From assembly GCA_049840935.1 (NCBI GenBank), contig JASGJA010000015.1, positions 1 to 64,000 on the forward strand: DNA of 64,000 nucleotides. Reading direction: 5' to 3'. Position 1 is the first letter of the stretch; every line of letters begins with the position of its first letter. Positions 11,356-19,456 of this stretch are shown one piece after another. The translations under genes and the position numbers were made by a program. The stretch is from Mesorhizobium_G sp049840935. GTDB lineage: Bacteria; Pseudomonadota; Alphaproteobacteria; Rhizobiales; Rhizobiaceae. The notes below the pieces were generated by a model, which worked only from the letters and a program-made list of their open reading frames with translations, was not told where the DNA came from and did not search any database.

Positions 11356-11715
11356 ATGGCATTACCGTCCGAACCGAAGCCGCAAATCGTCTTTGACGAC
11401 TTTGAGAAAGTCGATATCCGCGCGGGCACGATCATCGAGGTCGAGCCCTACCCGGAAGCGCGCAAGCCCGCGTTCAAACTGAAGATCGATTTTGGCCCGG
11501 TCATCGGCATTAAACGATCATCGGCGCAGATCACGAAGCACTACACGCCAGAGACCCTAGTCGGTCGGCAGGTGTTTGCCGTTGTGAACTTTCCTCCGCG
11601 TCAGATTGGCAAGTTCATGTCCGAGGTGTTGACGCTCGGCTTCCCGGACGAAGACGGCGAAGTGGTCCTCGGCGCAATCTCGCACAAAGTCCCTAACGGC
11701 GGACGGCTGTTCTGA
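11356..11715 (+). CDS. csaA: CsaA-type tRNA-binding domain protein
   Basis: 119 residues comprising one OB-fold tRNA-binding domain (EMAP II/Trbp111 class). Family features: FDDFEKVDIRAGTIIEVEPYPEARKPAFKL at the N terminus, the SSAQIT motif, and the C-terminal GAISHKVPNGGRLF. B. subtilis CsaA has chaperone and tRNA-binding activity. ATG at 11356, 8 bp after the YbjN stop; a longer frame upstream is only overlap with ybjN. Followed directly by a hairpin repeat. Confidence 0.92.
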   Translation: MALPSEPKPQIVFDDFEKVDIRAGTIIEVEPYPEARKPAFKLKIDFGPVIGIKRSSAQITKHYTPETLVGRQVFAVVNFPPRQIGKFMSEVLTLGFPDEDGEVVLGAISHKVPNGGRLF

Positions 11716-11747
11716 CGTCCCTATTGGCACCTCGCCCTTTCTTATTA

Positions 11748-12024
11748 CCCCTCATCCGCCTGCCGGCACCTTCTCCCTCAAGGGGAGAAGGCAGAGATGT
11801 CAACGCCTCGCTTATCCTGCAACGTTGAAGACTGAGCCAACGCCGCAGTTATCTCCCTTCTCCCCTTGAGGGAGAAGGTGCCGGCAGGCGGATGAGGGGT
11901 TCTTCCCTTGAGGGGCGAGGAGTGGTCCGCGAAGCGGATGAAAAGCCCCAAAATGGGCTTTTCAAATGACGAACGCCCGGAGCCATAGCGGGGGGCTGGG
12001 TGGTGCCGGCAGGCGGATGAGGGG
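11748..12024. repeat. Composite hairpin repeat with 44-bp arms, copy 2
   Basis: Same two-module structure as at 8146: opposed 44-bp arms (left from 11748, right ending 11899) around a different ~65-bp loop, then a ~125-bp second module with gtccgcgaagcggat and aagccccaaaatgggctt. The loops of the copies differ while arms and second module are almost identical. It fills the space between csaA and the histidine-kinase stop. Confidence 0.92.
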
Positions 12025-12045
12025 TAATCCAACCCATTCCGTTCT

Positions 12046-13449
12046 TTACGCAGGCACGCGGATGATCGCCCGCAACCCACCCAGCGGGCTATCTGTCAGC
12101 ACAATATCACCGCCATGACTGCGTGCGATGTCGCGGGCGATGGCAAGCCCTAACCCTGTGCCGCTTGAATCGAGATTGCGCCCGCCTTCCAGCCGCACAA
12201 ACGGCTTAAACACTTCTTCGCGCTGATCTGCCGGAATGCCCGGACCATTGTCATCAACCATTACCACCAGCATGCCGGGGCGATGCTCCATATCGACATG
12301 CACCGTTTTTGCGTAACGGAACGCATTGCCCACGATGTTATCCAGCAGTCGGTTGAACGCTTTTGCGCGAACGTTCACGCGCGGAACCCCCTTTAAGCTG
12401 AACTTCAGCGATCTACCCAGAAGCTCCGCCTCTTCGTCGATCCGCTCGCCATAATCCTCCAGATCGAAAACGCCGGTTGCCTCTTCCTCTGCCTCGCCGC
12501 GCGCAAATTGCAGATAGCCCTCCAGCATCGATTGCATCGCATCGATGTCTTGATTCAGCGCCTCGCGATCCGATTTGGAGCCCACCAGCGCGAGTTGCAG
12601 CCGGAAGCGCGTCAGGATCGTGCGCAGGTCGTGACTGACGCCGCTCAACATCGCAGTTCGTTGTTCAAGCTGGCGCTCGATGCGTTCGCGCATCTGGATA
12701 AATGCCAGGCCGGCGCGCCGCACTTCTTCGGCCCCGCGCGGGCGAAATTCCCGCGGCGCTGGCCTGCCCTTGCCAAAGCTTTCCGCAGCTTCCGTCAGCG
12801 CGATAATTGGCCGGATCTGGTTGCGCAAAAATGTAATCGCAATCACCAAAAGCACGAGCGAAGTGCCGACCATCCAGACCAGAAAGATATGCGTATTGGA
12901 CGGCGCCGCCTGTTTCCTCGGCGCAAACACCTGCATCACCTTGTCGGGAAACGCGACGCGCATTTCCACGGTTCGCGAATTGCCGACCGTATCGATCCAG
13001 AACGGCAGCTTCACGCGCTGCGCAATCTCGTCGTTCAGCGTGTCATTCAGTACGTCGAAAAATGGCGCGCCGCTCGGCGCGGGCAGAGGCTCCGGCGGCA
13101 GCACATACACATTGAACTCAAGGCGGTTGCTGGCGATCTGGATGATGTCGCGATAATCGCTACCGGGCGGCGCGTTCTGCACGAGGTCCACCACCACAGC
13201 GAGCTCTCTGGCGGTCGCTGCGGAAAGCCGCTGCGTCACCGCGCTCCAATAGCGGTCCATGTAGACATAGGCCACCACCGATTGCAGCAGTATCATCGGC
13301 ATGACAACGATGAGCAGAGAGCGCGCATAGAGCCGTTTCGGCAGGTAAAACAACATGCGCCGCCAGAACCGCTTCCACGACTCGTGAAGTCCGGCAAGCG
13401 TTACACGCGAGCCGCCAGATGGCGCACTATCGAAATCCGACGATGCCAT
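12046..13449 (-). CDS. EnvZ-type sensor histidine kinase
   Basis: 467 residues. An N-terminal TM (ARSLLIVVMPMILLQSVVAYVYM), a ~120-residue periplasmic loop and a second TM (IFLVWMVGTSLVLLVIAITFL) are followed by HAMP (PIIALTEAAESFGKG). The HisKA box has GVSHDLRTILTRFRLQ; His is the phospho-acceptor. The HATPase_c domain shows the N-box (RLLDNIVGNAFRY), G1 (VDDNGPGIP) and G2 (GTGLGLAIARDIARSHGG). The partner regulator lies 18 bp upstream on the same strand. The HDLRT variant and topology fit EnvZ-like kinases, including those called CenK in alphaproteobacteria. The signal cannot be read from sequence. Confidence 0.93.
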   Translation of the reverse strand: MASSDFDSAPSGGSRVTLAGLHESWKRFWRRMLFYLPKRLYARSLLIVVMPMILLQSVVAYVYMDRYWSAVTQRLSAATARELAVVVDLVQNAPPGSDYRDIIQIASNRLEFNVYVLPPEPLPAPSGAPFFDVLNDTLNDEIAQRVKLPFWIDTVGNSRTVEMRVAFPDKVMQVFAPRKQAAPSNTHIFLVWMVGTSLVLLVIAITFLRNQIRPIIALTEAAESFGKGRPAPREFRPRGAEEVRRAGLAFIQMRERIERQLEQRTAMLSGVSHDLRTILTRFRLQLALVGSKSDREALNQDIDAMQSMLEGYLQFARGEAEEEATGVFDLEDYGERIDEEAELLGRSLKFSLKGVPRVNVRAKAFNRLLDNIVGNAFRYAKTVHVDMEHRPGMLVVMVDDNGPGIPADQREEVFKPFVRLEGGRNLDSSGTGLGLAIARDIARSHGGDIVLTDSPLGGLRAIIRVPA

Positions 13450-13467
13450 CTTGTCTGTCCAGTTGCC

Positions 13468-14190
13468 TTACTCCACGCTCAACCGGTAGCCGATACCGCG
13501 CACGGTCTGCAACCAGACCGGATTGGCCGGGTCGCGCTCGATTTTACGCCGAAGCCGGTTGATCTGCACGTCAATCGTGCGCTCGCCCACTTCCGAGTCA
13601 TTCGCGACAAGTTCATGACGCGGGATCGTCTCGCCCGCGCGCTCGGCGAATATCGCCATGATTTCCTGCTCGCGGTCGGTCAGCTTGAGCGGCTCCCCGC
13701 CGCGCTTGAGTTCCCGCCGCGCAATCTGGAACGTATATGGGCCAAACACAACCTGCTCGACCTTTGGCTGCGGCTGCGGCCCGCCACGGCGCAGAATATT
13801 GTTGATGCGCAGGATCAATTCGCGCGGATCAAACGGCTTCGGCAGATAATCATCCGCGCCCGCTTCAAGCCCCGCGATCCGGCTTTCCGTTTCGGAAAGC
13901 GCCGTCAGCATCAGGATCGGCACAGGCCCCCTCTCCCGCAGCGAAGCCGTTAGCTCCACGCCGGATTCGCCCGGCATCATCACGTCCACGATCAGCAGGT
14001 CGAAATCCAGACCCTCAAGCTTGCGGCGCGCATCAGCAGCATTGCCGGAAACAGTCACACGGAACCCATTTTCCGAAAGGTATTGCTTCAGCAGGTTGCG
14101 GATGCGGGTGTCGTCATCGATTACGAGCAGGTGCGGAGCGTCGTCGCTGGGCGGAGTGCCCCCTGGACTGGTGCGATCAATCGTCTCCAT
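13468..14190 (-). CDS. OmpR-family response regulator
   Basis: 240 residues. The receiver domain carries the acidic pocket DDD, phospho-acceptor Asp in LLIVDVMMPGESG, the switch Thr (MLTAL) and Lys (PKPFDP). A C-terminal winged-helix domain (LTDREQEIMAIFAERAGETIPRHEL ... RTIDVQINRLRRKIE ... TVRGIGYRL) completes the OmpR/PhoB layout. It is the partner of the adjacent kinase, probably an envelope-stress/osmotic regulator of OmpR or CenR type. Its start overlaps the MarR gene stop by 14 bp, indicating a three-gene operon marR-RR-HK. Confidence 0.93.
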   Translation of the reverse strand: METIDRTSPGGTPPSDDAPHLLVIDDDTRIRNLLKQYLSENGFRVTVSGNAADARRKLEGLDFDLLIVDVMMPGESGVELTASLRERGPVPILMLTALSETESRIAGLEAGADDYLPKPFDPRELILRINNILRRGGPQPQPKVEQVVFGPYTFQIARRELKRGGEPLKLTDREQEIMAIFAERAGETIPRHELVANDSEVGERTIDVQINRLRRKIERDPANPVWLQTVRGIGYRLSVE

Positions 14191-14710
14191 CTGTCCTCCC
14201 GGCCATTTTGCCGGGCAGTTTGTCGATCTGCCCGCGCAGTTCAGGATTCACCATAGCCTTTAGAAAGCGCTCCACAACGTCGCGTTGTCTGAGGCCGGAA
14301 CTTTCCAGCGCAGACGTTATGCGGCGCGACTGGGGTGTCGCCAGCGCCAAGGCAAGTTTACGCCCTTTTTGCGTCGGGTAAAGTTCACGCTGTCGTCCAT
14401 CCCTCGGGCCCCGCTCCTGAACGATATGGCCGCCGTCAATAAGCTGCTTCAGCACTCGTCCAAGACTCTGCTTGGTAATTTTGAGCACATCAAGCAATTC
14501 GGCAATCGTCAATCCCGGCTTTCTGTTCACAAAATGCAGGACACGATGGTGCGCGCGCCCATATCCGAATTCTGAAAGTATCTGGTCGGGGTCGGATGTA
14601 AAATCCCGGTAGGCAAAAAAAAGCAATTCGATCAACGCAAAGTCGATGCCAATGTCGTCTGATATAGCCGTCTTGAGTGGCACCACCGCCGCCCCATTCT
14701 TCTTTGACAT
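14177..14710 (-). CDS. MarR-family transcriptional regulator
   Basis: 177 residues from the ATG at 14710, chosen because GGGAGACGTA stands at ribosome-site spacing; an earlier ATG lies inside that site. The winged-helix core shows YGRAHHRVLHFVNRKPGLTIAELLDVLKITKQSLGRVLKQLIDGGHI with the RDGRQRELYPTQKG wing. Family members are dimers sensing small ligands or oxidants. Being first in an operon with a two-component pair, it may regulate that operon. The upstream 250 bp is AT-rich and shared with a divergent small gene. Confidence 0.85.
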   Translation of the reverse strand: MSKKNGAAVVPLKTAISDDIGIDFALIELLFFAYRDFTSDPDQILSEFGYGRAHHRVLHFVNRKPGLTIAELLDVLKITKQSLGRVLKQLIDGGHIVQERGPRDGRQRELYPTQKGRKLALALATPQSRRITSALESSGLRQRDVVERFLKAMVNPELRGQIDKLPGKMAGRTDGDD

Positions 14711-14975
14711 TACGTCTCCCATGATACGTGTGACGTCAGCGTTATTACTATAGGTGGCGCCTGCCAATGGTTTTGCCAATCTTTTCTATGGATTGCTATC
14801 AAAAGCCGATTTGCGCTCTACATATCTCTATATTTTTGCATTAGGTTTCTCTAATTTTAGCATCAGTCTGACATTTCCGCTGGGGCCAGAACCGCATCAT
14901 CGTTTGACAATCGTCAGAATCAAGGTCTGATATCCGGGCCGGCACCTGGCCGGTTTTATGTGGAGGGAAGAAACG

Positions 14976-15263
14976 ATGGAAGCTCTGATGCCGATCATCG
15001 TACAAGTCATCACAGGCATTCTCGGCGGACAGGCCGTGGGTGCTGCGATCTCGTCGGCGGTAATGGGACAGTTGCCGAAAATCCTCAGCGGCGCCATCGG
15101 CGGTATCGGCGGCGCAACGATCCTCGGTAGCCTCCTAGGCGGCGCGGATCCTGCCGCTGTTTCCGAAGGCGCACTTAACCTGAACAACATTCTAGGTGGC
15201 GCTGGTGGCGGTGCGATCCTGACCGCGATTGTCGGCCAGATCATGAAAGCCATGAACAAATAA
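14976..15263 (+). CDS. Small Gly/Ala-rich hydrophobic protein
   Basis: 95 residues; start ATG at 14976 behind TGGAGGGAAG, a strong ribosome site. The chain is dominated by Gly, Ala, Ile and Leu (GAIGGIGGATILGSLLGG, ILGGAGGGAILTAIVGQ) with only a few charged residues. It could insert in membranes as glycine-zipper helices or form a small oligomer. No family recognised. It has its own terminator and a divergent MarR neighbour. The glycine-zipper pattern also recalls pore-forming peptides and outer-membrane glycine-zipper proteins, but no export signal or processing site is evident. Confidence 0.65.
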   Translation: MEALMPIIVQVITGILGGQAVGAAISSAVMGQLPKILSGAIGGIGGATILGSLLGGADPAAVSEGALNLNNILGGAGGGAILTAIVGQIMKAMNK

Positions 15264-15287
15264 CGCGCTTTTGCGCAAAAGTTATTG

Positions 15288-15312
15288 CGGGCGGCTGAAT
15301 GGCCGCCCGTTC
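15288..15312 (+). terminator. Terminator after small hydrophobic gene
   Basis: gggcggc-tgaat-ggccgccc forms a strong GC stem followed by gttccatttt, a weak U-tract. Confidence 0.55.
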
Positions 15313-15333
15313 CATTTTGAAGGGTAAGCAACA

Positions 15334-15978
15334 ATGGGCCGATTAAACGCCGGAATAGTGCCTGTGACGCCATTTGAGCAAAACTGCACTATTCTGTTCG
15401 ATGATGAGACCAGAACTGGCGTCGTTGTGGACCCCGGCGGCGATGTTGATCGCATTGTCGATGCAATCGAACAAAACGGCCTGAAAATCGAGCAGATCTG
15501 GCTTACGCATGGGCATCTGGATCATGCCGGCGGCGCTAATGAACTTAAAGAACGCCTCGGCGGAATCGAGATCATTGGGCCGCACAAAGACGACAAGCCA
15601 TTATTGGACAACATCGAAAAGCAGGCCCTGCGTTACGGGGTCGGAAGCGGCATGCACAATTGTACGCCCGACCGCTTTCTTGAGGAAGGCGACGTCGTGT
15701 CGTTTGGCTCTCACAGCTTCAAGGTGCTTCACTGTCCCGGACACGCGCCCGGCCATATCGTGTTTTTCAATGATGCTGCGCGCTTCGCGCATGTGGGAGA
15801 CGTGCTCTTTCGTGGCTCGGTAGGACGCACCGACTTGCCCGGCGGCAGCCACGAAACCCTCATCCGTATGATCAAGGAAAAACTCCTGCCTTTAGGCGAC
15901 GATATCGGCTTCATCTGTGGCCACGGCCCTGGCAGCCGATTCGGTGATGAACGCCGTGGCAATCCATTTCTTGTGTAG
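15334..15978 (+). CDS. MBL-fold hydrolase (glyoxalase II-like)
   Basis: 214 residues, metallo-beta-lactamase fold. The dinuclear zinc signature THGHLDHAGG (near residue 58) is intact, followed by the ligands H in HCPGHAPGH, D in VGDVLF and H in CGHGPGS. Size and motifs match the YcbL/GloB-like subgroup of single-domain glyoxalase II-type thiolesterases. It lacks the C-terminal glutathione-binding domain of true GloB, so the substrate may not be S-lactoylglutathione. AAGGGTAAG precedes the ATG. Confidence 0.88.
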   Translation: MGRLNAGIVPVTPFEQNCTILFDDETRTGVVVDPGGDVDRIVDAIEQNGLKIEQIWLTHGHLDHAGGANELKERLGGIEIIGPHKDDKPLLDNIEKQALRYGVGSGMHNCTPDRFLEEGDVVSFGSHSFKVLHCPGHAPGHIVFFNDAARFAHVGDVLFRGSVGRTDLPGGSHETLIRMIKEKLLPLGDDIGFICGHGPGSRFGDERRGNPFLV

Positions 15979-16109
15979 CAATATACGCCATAGCCAGCCC
16001 ACACAAAGAAAGGAGTGAGACGATCCTCAAAGCAGGATACGAAACAATGGTGAACCTCATCCAGATGAAAGCGTTATGAATTTCGTGCGGGAAATGAATA
16101 GAATGCGCT

Positions 16110-17957
16110 ATGTTTGACGCCTTCTTCCGTCGCTTTGAAGGAGCGATAGACCCCTTTCAGGACACCGAGCGCGAGGTGCTGCCGGACTCGGCGTGGCAGT
16201 TCATCCTCTATTTCGCGCGGCAGGCGAAGGGCCCGTTCATATTGCTGCTGTTCGTGGGCGGGCTGGCCGGTGCCGTGGATGCGGCAATGTACTGGTCCGT
16301 TGGCTGGCTGATCGACCTGCTGGATAGGTCCAGCCCCGCCAATCTGCTTACCGATCACTGGCCTGCACTGCTGGCGCTGTTGTTGCTCGTCCTGGTGGGA
16401 CGGACGATTGTCACGGTCGCGTCCGCGGTTGTCGAACAGCAGATCATCGTGCCCGGCTTCTTTTCCATGGTGCGCTGGCAATCGTTCCGGCGCGTGATCG
16501 ATCAACCTTACGGCTTTTACCAGAATGATTTTGCTGGACGCATCGCCACCAAAATCATGCAAGGCGGTGAGGCTGTCGGCGATTTCATCGTCAATGTGCT
16601 TCAAACCATGTGGTCATTCTTGACCTTCGTGATCCTTGCCGTGACAATCCTGATGTCGCTGGACCCGCTGATGGGCGTGGTGGTTGGCCTGTGGTTCCTC
16701 GGCTATCTGGCGATTATCCGCTTTCTTCTGCCTGAAATGCGCCGGGCGGGTCGTGAAACGGCAGATCAACGTTCTATCTTCAACGGACGTCTCGTCGATG
16801 CTTTCACCAACATTATGGCTGTGAAGCTGTTCGACAGCGGGCGGCGCGAACACGCCTATATTCGCGACGGGCTGGAAGGCTTGCTGGACGCGGTGATCCG
16901 CCTGACACGCACGATTACCGCCGTGCGCGGCACGGTGGCGCTGTTGAACGGACTGATGATGGGCGCGGTCGGCTATATCGCCGTAACGTCGTGGATGGAC
17001 GGGCAGATAACCAGCGGCGCAATCGCCGCCGCCATGGGCCTGGTGTTTCGCCTGAATCAGATGTCGAGCTGGATGATGTTCAACATCAACGGGTTGATCC
17101 GCAATTATGCGACCGTGCAGGATGCGACACGCACCATCTCTGTTCGCCCCGCAATTGCCGATGCGCCGAGCGCGACCGTACTGCCGCACGCCAAGGGTGA
17201 CATAAGGTTTGAGAACGTGTCGTTTCATTACGACAAGGGCGAGGGGGTGATTGAGAACCTTTCGCTGCACATCAGGCCCGGAGAGCGTGTCGCTCTGGTG
17301 GGGCCTTCCGGCGCCGGAAAGACCACCATCGTAAATCTGATGCTTCGGCTGTTCGACGTGGAAAGCGGTCGCATCCTGATCGACGGGCATGATGTCCGCG
17401 ATGTCACGCAAGGCTCGTTGCGTGAGCAATTTGGCGTGGTCAGCCAGGAGGCGATGCTGATGCATCGCTCCATCCGCGACAATATCGCTTATGGGCGAGC
17501 AGGGGCAAGCGATGTGGAGATCGAGGATGCAGCACGCCGCGCCGCAGCGGATGGCTTCATCGCGACGGTTGCCGATCCGCGCGGGCGCTCCGGCTACGAC
17601 GCGCATGTAGGCGAGCGAGGCGTGAAGCTTTCGGGCGGTCAGCGTCAGCGCATCGCAATTGCACGCATGATGCTGAAAGACGCGCCGATCCTGATATTGG
17701 ACGAGGCGACATCTGCGCTAGACTCCGAAGTGGAGGCAGCGATTCAGGAAAATCTCGGCAGACTGATGGAGGGCAAAACGGTGATTGCTGTGGCACACCG
17801 GCTGTCTACCATCGCGGCGCTGGATCGGCTGATTGTGATAGATGAGGGGCGCATCGTGGAAGAAGGCACGCATGAGCAACTGATCGCGCGCGATGGCTTG
17901 TATGCGCGGCTCTGGAAGCGGCAATCCGGCGGATTTCTTGCCGAAGCGGCGGAGTGA
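16110..17957 (+). CDS. ABC exporter, fused permease and ATPase
   Basis: 615 residues: six-TM exporter domain followed by the nucleotide-binding domain with Walker A GPSGAGKTT (near 398), signature LSGGQRQR (near 507), Walker B LILDEATSALDSE and H-loop AVAHRLSTIA. Family: MsbA/LmrA-like half-transporters that dimerise to export lipids, peptides or drugs. A close paralogue (frameshifted) lies at 28237-30115. The two share long stretches of NBD sequence (for example DAPILILDEATSALDSEVEA), so they may form a heterodimer or have arisen by duplication. The following small gene overlaps or abuts the stop. Confidence 0.93.
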   Translation: MFDAFFRRFEGAIDPFQDTEREVLPDSAWQFILYFARQAKGPFILLLFVGGLAGAVDAAMYWSVGWLIDLLDRSSPANLLTDHWPALLALLLLVLVGRTIVTVASAVVEQQIIVPGFFSMVRWQSFRRVIDQPYGFYQNDFAGRIATKIMQGGEAVGDFIVNVLQTMWSFLTFVILAVTILMSLDPLMGVVVGLWFLGYLAIIRFLLPEMRRAGRETADQRSIFNGRLVDAFTNIMAVKLFDSGRREHAYIRDGLEGLLDAVIRLTRTITAVRGTVALLNGLMMGAVGYIAVTSWMDGQITSGAIAAAMGLVFRLNQMSSWMMFNINGLIRNYATVQDATRTISVRPAIADAPSATVLPHAKGDIRFENVSFHYDKGEGVIENLSLHIRPGERVALVGPSGAGKTTIVNLMLRLFDVESGRILIDGHDVRDVTQGSLREQFGVVSQEAMLMHRSIRDNIAYGRAGASDVEIEDAARRAAADGFIATVADPRGRSGYDAHVGERGVKLSGGQRQRIAIARMMLKDAPILILDEATSALDSEVEAAIQENLGRLMEGKTVIAVAHRLSTIAALDRLIVIDEGRIVEEGTHEQLIARDGLYARLWKRQSGGFLAEAAE

Positions 17958-17959
17958 CG

Positions 17960-18274
17960 ATGAGCCTGCGCGCGCCAGCCCGATTTTCTGCCGCGACACT
18001 GGCAGAGTCCATGCAAAGCGCGCTGGACTATGAAATCGCATCCGAGAAGGCGAGTTCGCTGGGTCGCGCGGGTGACGCTGTTGCCAAGTCAATGACGATG
18101 TTACGCGCCTTCGAAGGCGAAGCAACGGAACGTGTGCTCTTGCTTAAGCAGGCCGCAGATGCAGTGTGGGCCTATTTCATCCAGCGTGAGCTATGCGGCC
18201 TGCGTCGTCACGACGATGCCATCCGCGAATATGGCATTACGCGCGAAGTGTTGGTGAGACTGGGCGCGAGGTAG
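17960..18274 (+). CDS. Small conserved hypothetical protein (possibly DUF6665)
   Basis: 104 residues, all-helical and soluble: N-terminal SAATLAESMQSALDYEIASEKASSLGRAGDAV, then EGEATERVLLLKQAADAVWAYFIQRELCGLRRHDDAIREYGI. The pattern matches a small rhizobial family I recall as DUF6665; I cannot verify that. A GTG at 17954 would overlap the ABC gene stop by 4 bp. ATG 17960 has GCGGAG upstream and is preferred. Translational coupling to the ABC exporter is likely. Confidence 0.7.
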   Translation: MSLRAPARFSAATLAESMQSALDYEIASEKASSLGRAGDAVAKSMTMLRAFEGEATERVLLLKQAADAVWAYFIQRELCGLRRHDDAIREYGITREVLVRLGAR

Positions 18275-18293
18275 GTGCTCCAATTATTACGCG

Positions 18294-18686
18294 CTAAATC
18301 TGCTTAATCTTATTGCCAGCAATTGGCAGTTCGAACATTGCGCCACCCTTTACAATTGAAGATTGGGTATCGATCGTCTGCCAAAGCGCAAGAATGCGTT
18401 CCATCTGTTTCACGAGCGGGGACTTGTTCAGGCCTCTCGAAAGGAAAAAGCCAACCAAATTGGAATTTTTGAAAACGGCGTATTCAATCTTATTCCGGGT
18501 TATACGACGGTCCCCCGAAATAACGATCCATCGCCCTTCCGAACTGATCTCTTTAATCCAGTCAACGTCCTTAACGCCCGCTCCGAAACGATCACGGATA
18601 TGAACTATTTCGTGCTTTCCGGCAAAAAGAGCATGTAAAGAGTGCGCAAGCGCGGGTGGCAGGTTCTCGTCAATGAGTAGTTTCAC
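18294..18686 (-). CDS. PIN-like toxin (DUF5615 family)
   Basis: 130 residues. The N terminus MKLLIDENLPPALAHSLHALF is the hallmark of the DUF5615/Mut7-like PIN domains, with acidic residues D6, E7, D in GVKDVDWI and the SGDRRI motif likely binding metal for RNase activity. GTG start at 18686. The stop codon of the antitoxin frame (TGA) overlaps this GTG in a GTGA arrangement, so the pair was translationally coupled. The cognate antitoxin is frameshifted in this sequence. Confidence 0.82.
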   Translation of the reverse strand: MKLLIDENLPPALAHSLHALFAGKHEIVHIRDRFGAGVKDVDWIKEISSEGRWIVISGDRRITRNKIEYAVFKNSNLVGFFLSRGLNKSPLVKQMERILALWQTIDTQSSIVKGGAMFELPIAGNKIKQI

Positions 18687-19397
18687 GCAGCGCTCTTCAA
18701 ACTCGCCTCAAATGAAACTGCATCCCGAACGACCGCGACCGGAATTTCGTAGAGTCTGGCAACATCTTCCACCGAATTCTTCTACTTTCGCAGCATCGGC
18801 AAGAACAACAGTTGGCACGCCAAAATCCGAAGCAATTGGCTGTCCGAATGATCGCTCTGGATCAATCACAATCGACTTTTTTCCGTTGAATGGTCGCCAG
18901 CGGACGACAGCTTTATTCTCAATATCTAAATCTTTGAATGTTTGCTCAATTATTTGCTTGAAAACATATTGTCGTTTCTTGAGATCGAGCAAATTCGATT
19001 CACCGGACTTTTGAATGCCTTCAAGGAAGATCGTTCGTCCATCTGTTTGAAATCGCTGTGTTGAGAATGGCCTCTCGTCGCCTACGCATTCCCGCGCGTA
19101 TTCTAGACAATTACGGATTGCCAACAGGCCAACTCCCGCATCTAGAAAAGCTTTTACGAAACGAAGTTCGATTAAATCCCGGAAACCAATTTCGAGATGC
19201 TCTTCGATTTCGGGATGCTGAGTTCGCCATAATGGCAACGAACGCTTCGTAGTTTCCCCCTGCTGATGGCTGTAGCCCCGGAGCCATCGATTTACGTTTA
19301 GCGAAGAAGTCTTGAGCAGACGCGCGACCTCCGGCGCGGTGTAGGAACCCTTTCCCACTCCGTGCAGATTTAACGTTTTCGTTTGCGTCGCATTCAT
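18683..19397 (-). pseudogene. DUF433/MerR-like antitoxin, frameshifted near 18777
   Basis: An N-terminal winged-helix-like segment (GKGSYTAPEVARLLKTSSLNVNRWLRGY) and a DUF433-like body (LIELRFVKAFLDAGVGLLAIRNCLEYARE ... FPVTVVLADAAKVE-type end, seen here as GVPTVVLADAAKVE) identify the antitoxin that accompanies DUF5615 toxins. The open frame then runs into an unrelated 23-residue tail. In the next frame the sequence continues sensibly (SVEDVARLYEIPVAVVRDAV) to a TGA at 18683-18685 overlapping the toxin start. Removing one A from the aa at ~18775-18777 joins the frames into 237 residues. Either a sequencing error or a disabled antitoxin. A toxin with a dead antitoxin would be dangerous, which favours error. 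Confidence 0.75.
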
Positions 19398-19430
19398 ATC
19401 AGCAAATTATATATCTATCAGCATCTATCA
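19397..19430. promoter_or_regulatory. TATCAGCA direct repeats before the antitoxin gene
   Basis: TATCAGCA occurs at 19397-19404 and 19416-19423, with a further TATCA at 19426-19430, in an AT-rich stretch just upstream of the antitoxin start. Antitoxins of this kind autoregulate, so these are candidate binding sites for its own MerR-like domain. Confidence 0.45.
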
Positions 19431-19456
19431 AGATCACATTTCGTTTGAATGGCACC

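Noticed and set aside
12508..13953. 481-residue plus-strand frame across the kinase and regulator
   Set aside because: His/Arg-rich shadow of both two-component genes; both real genes are strongly supported on the other strand.
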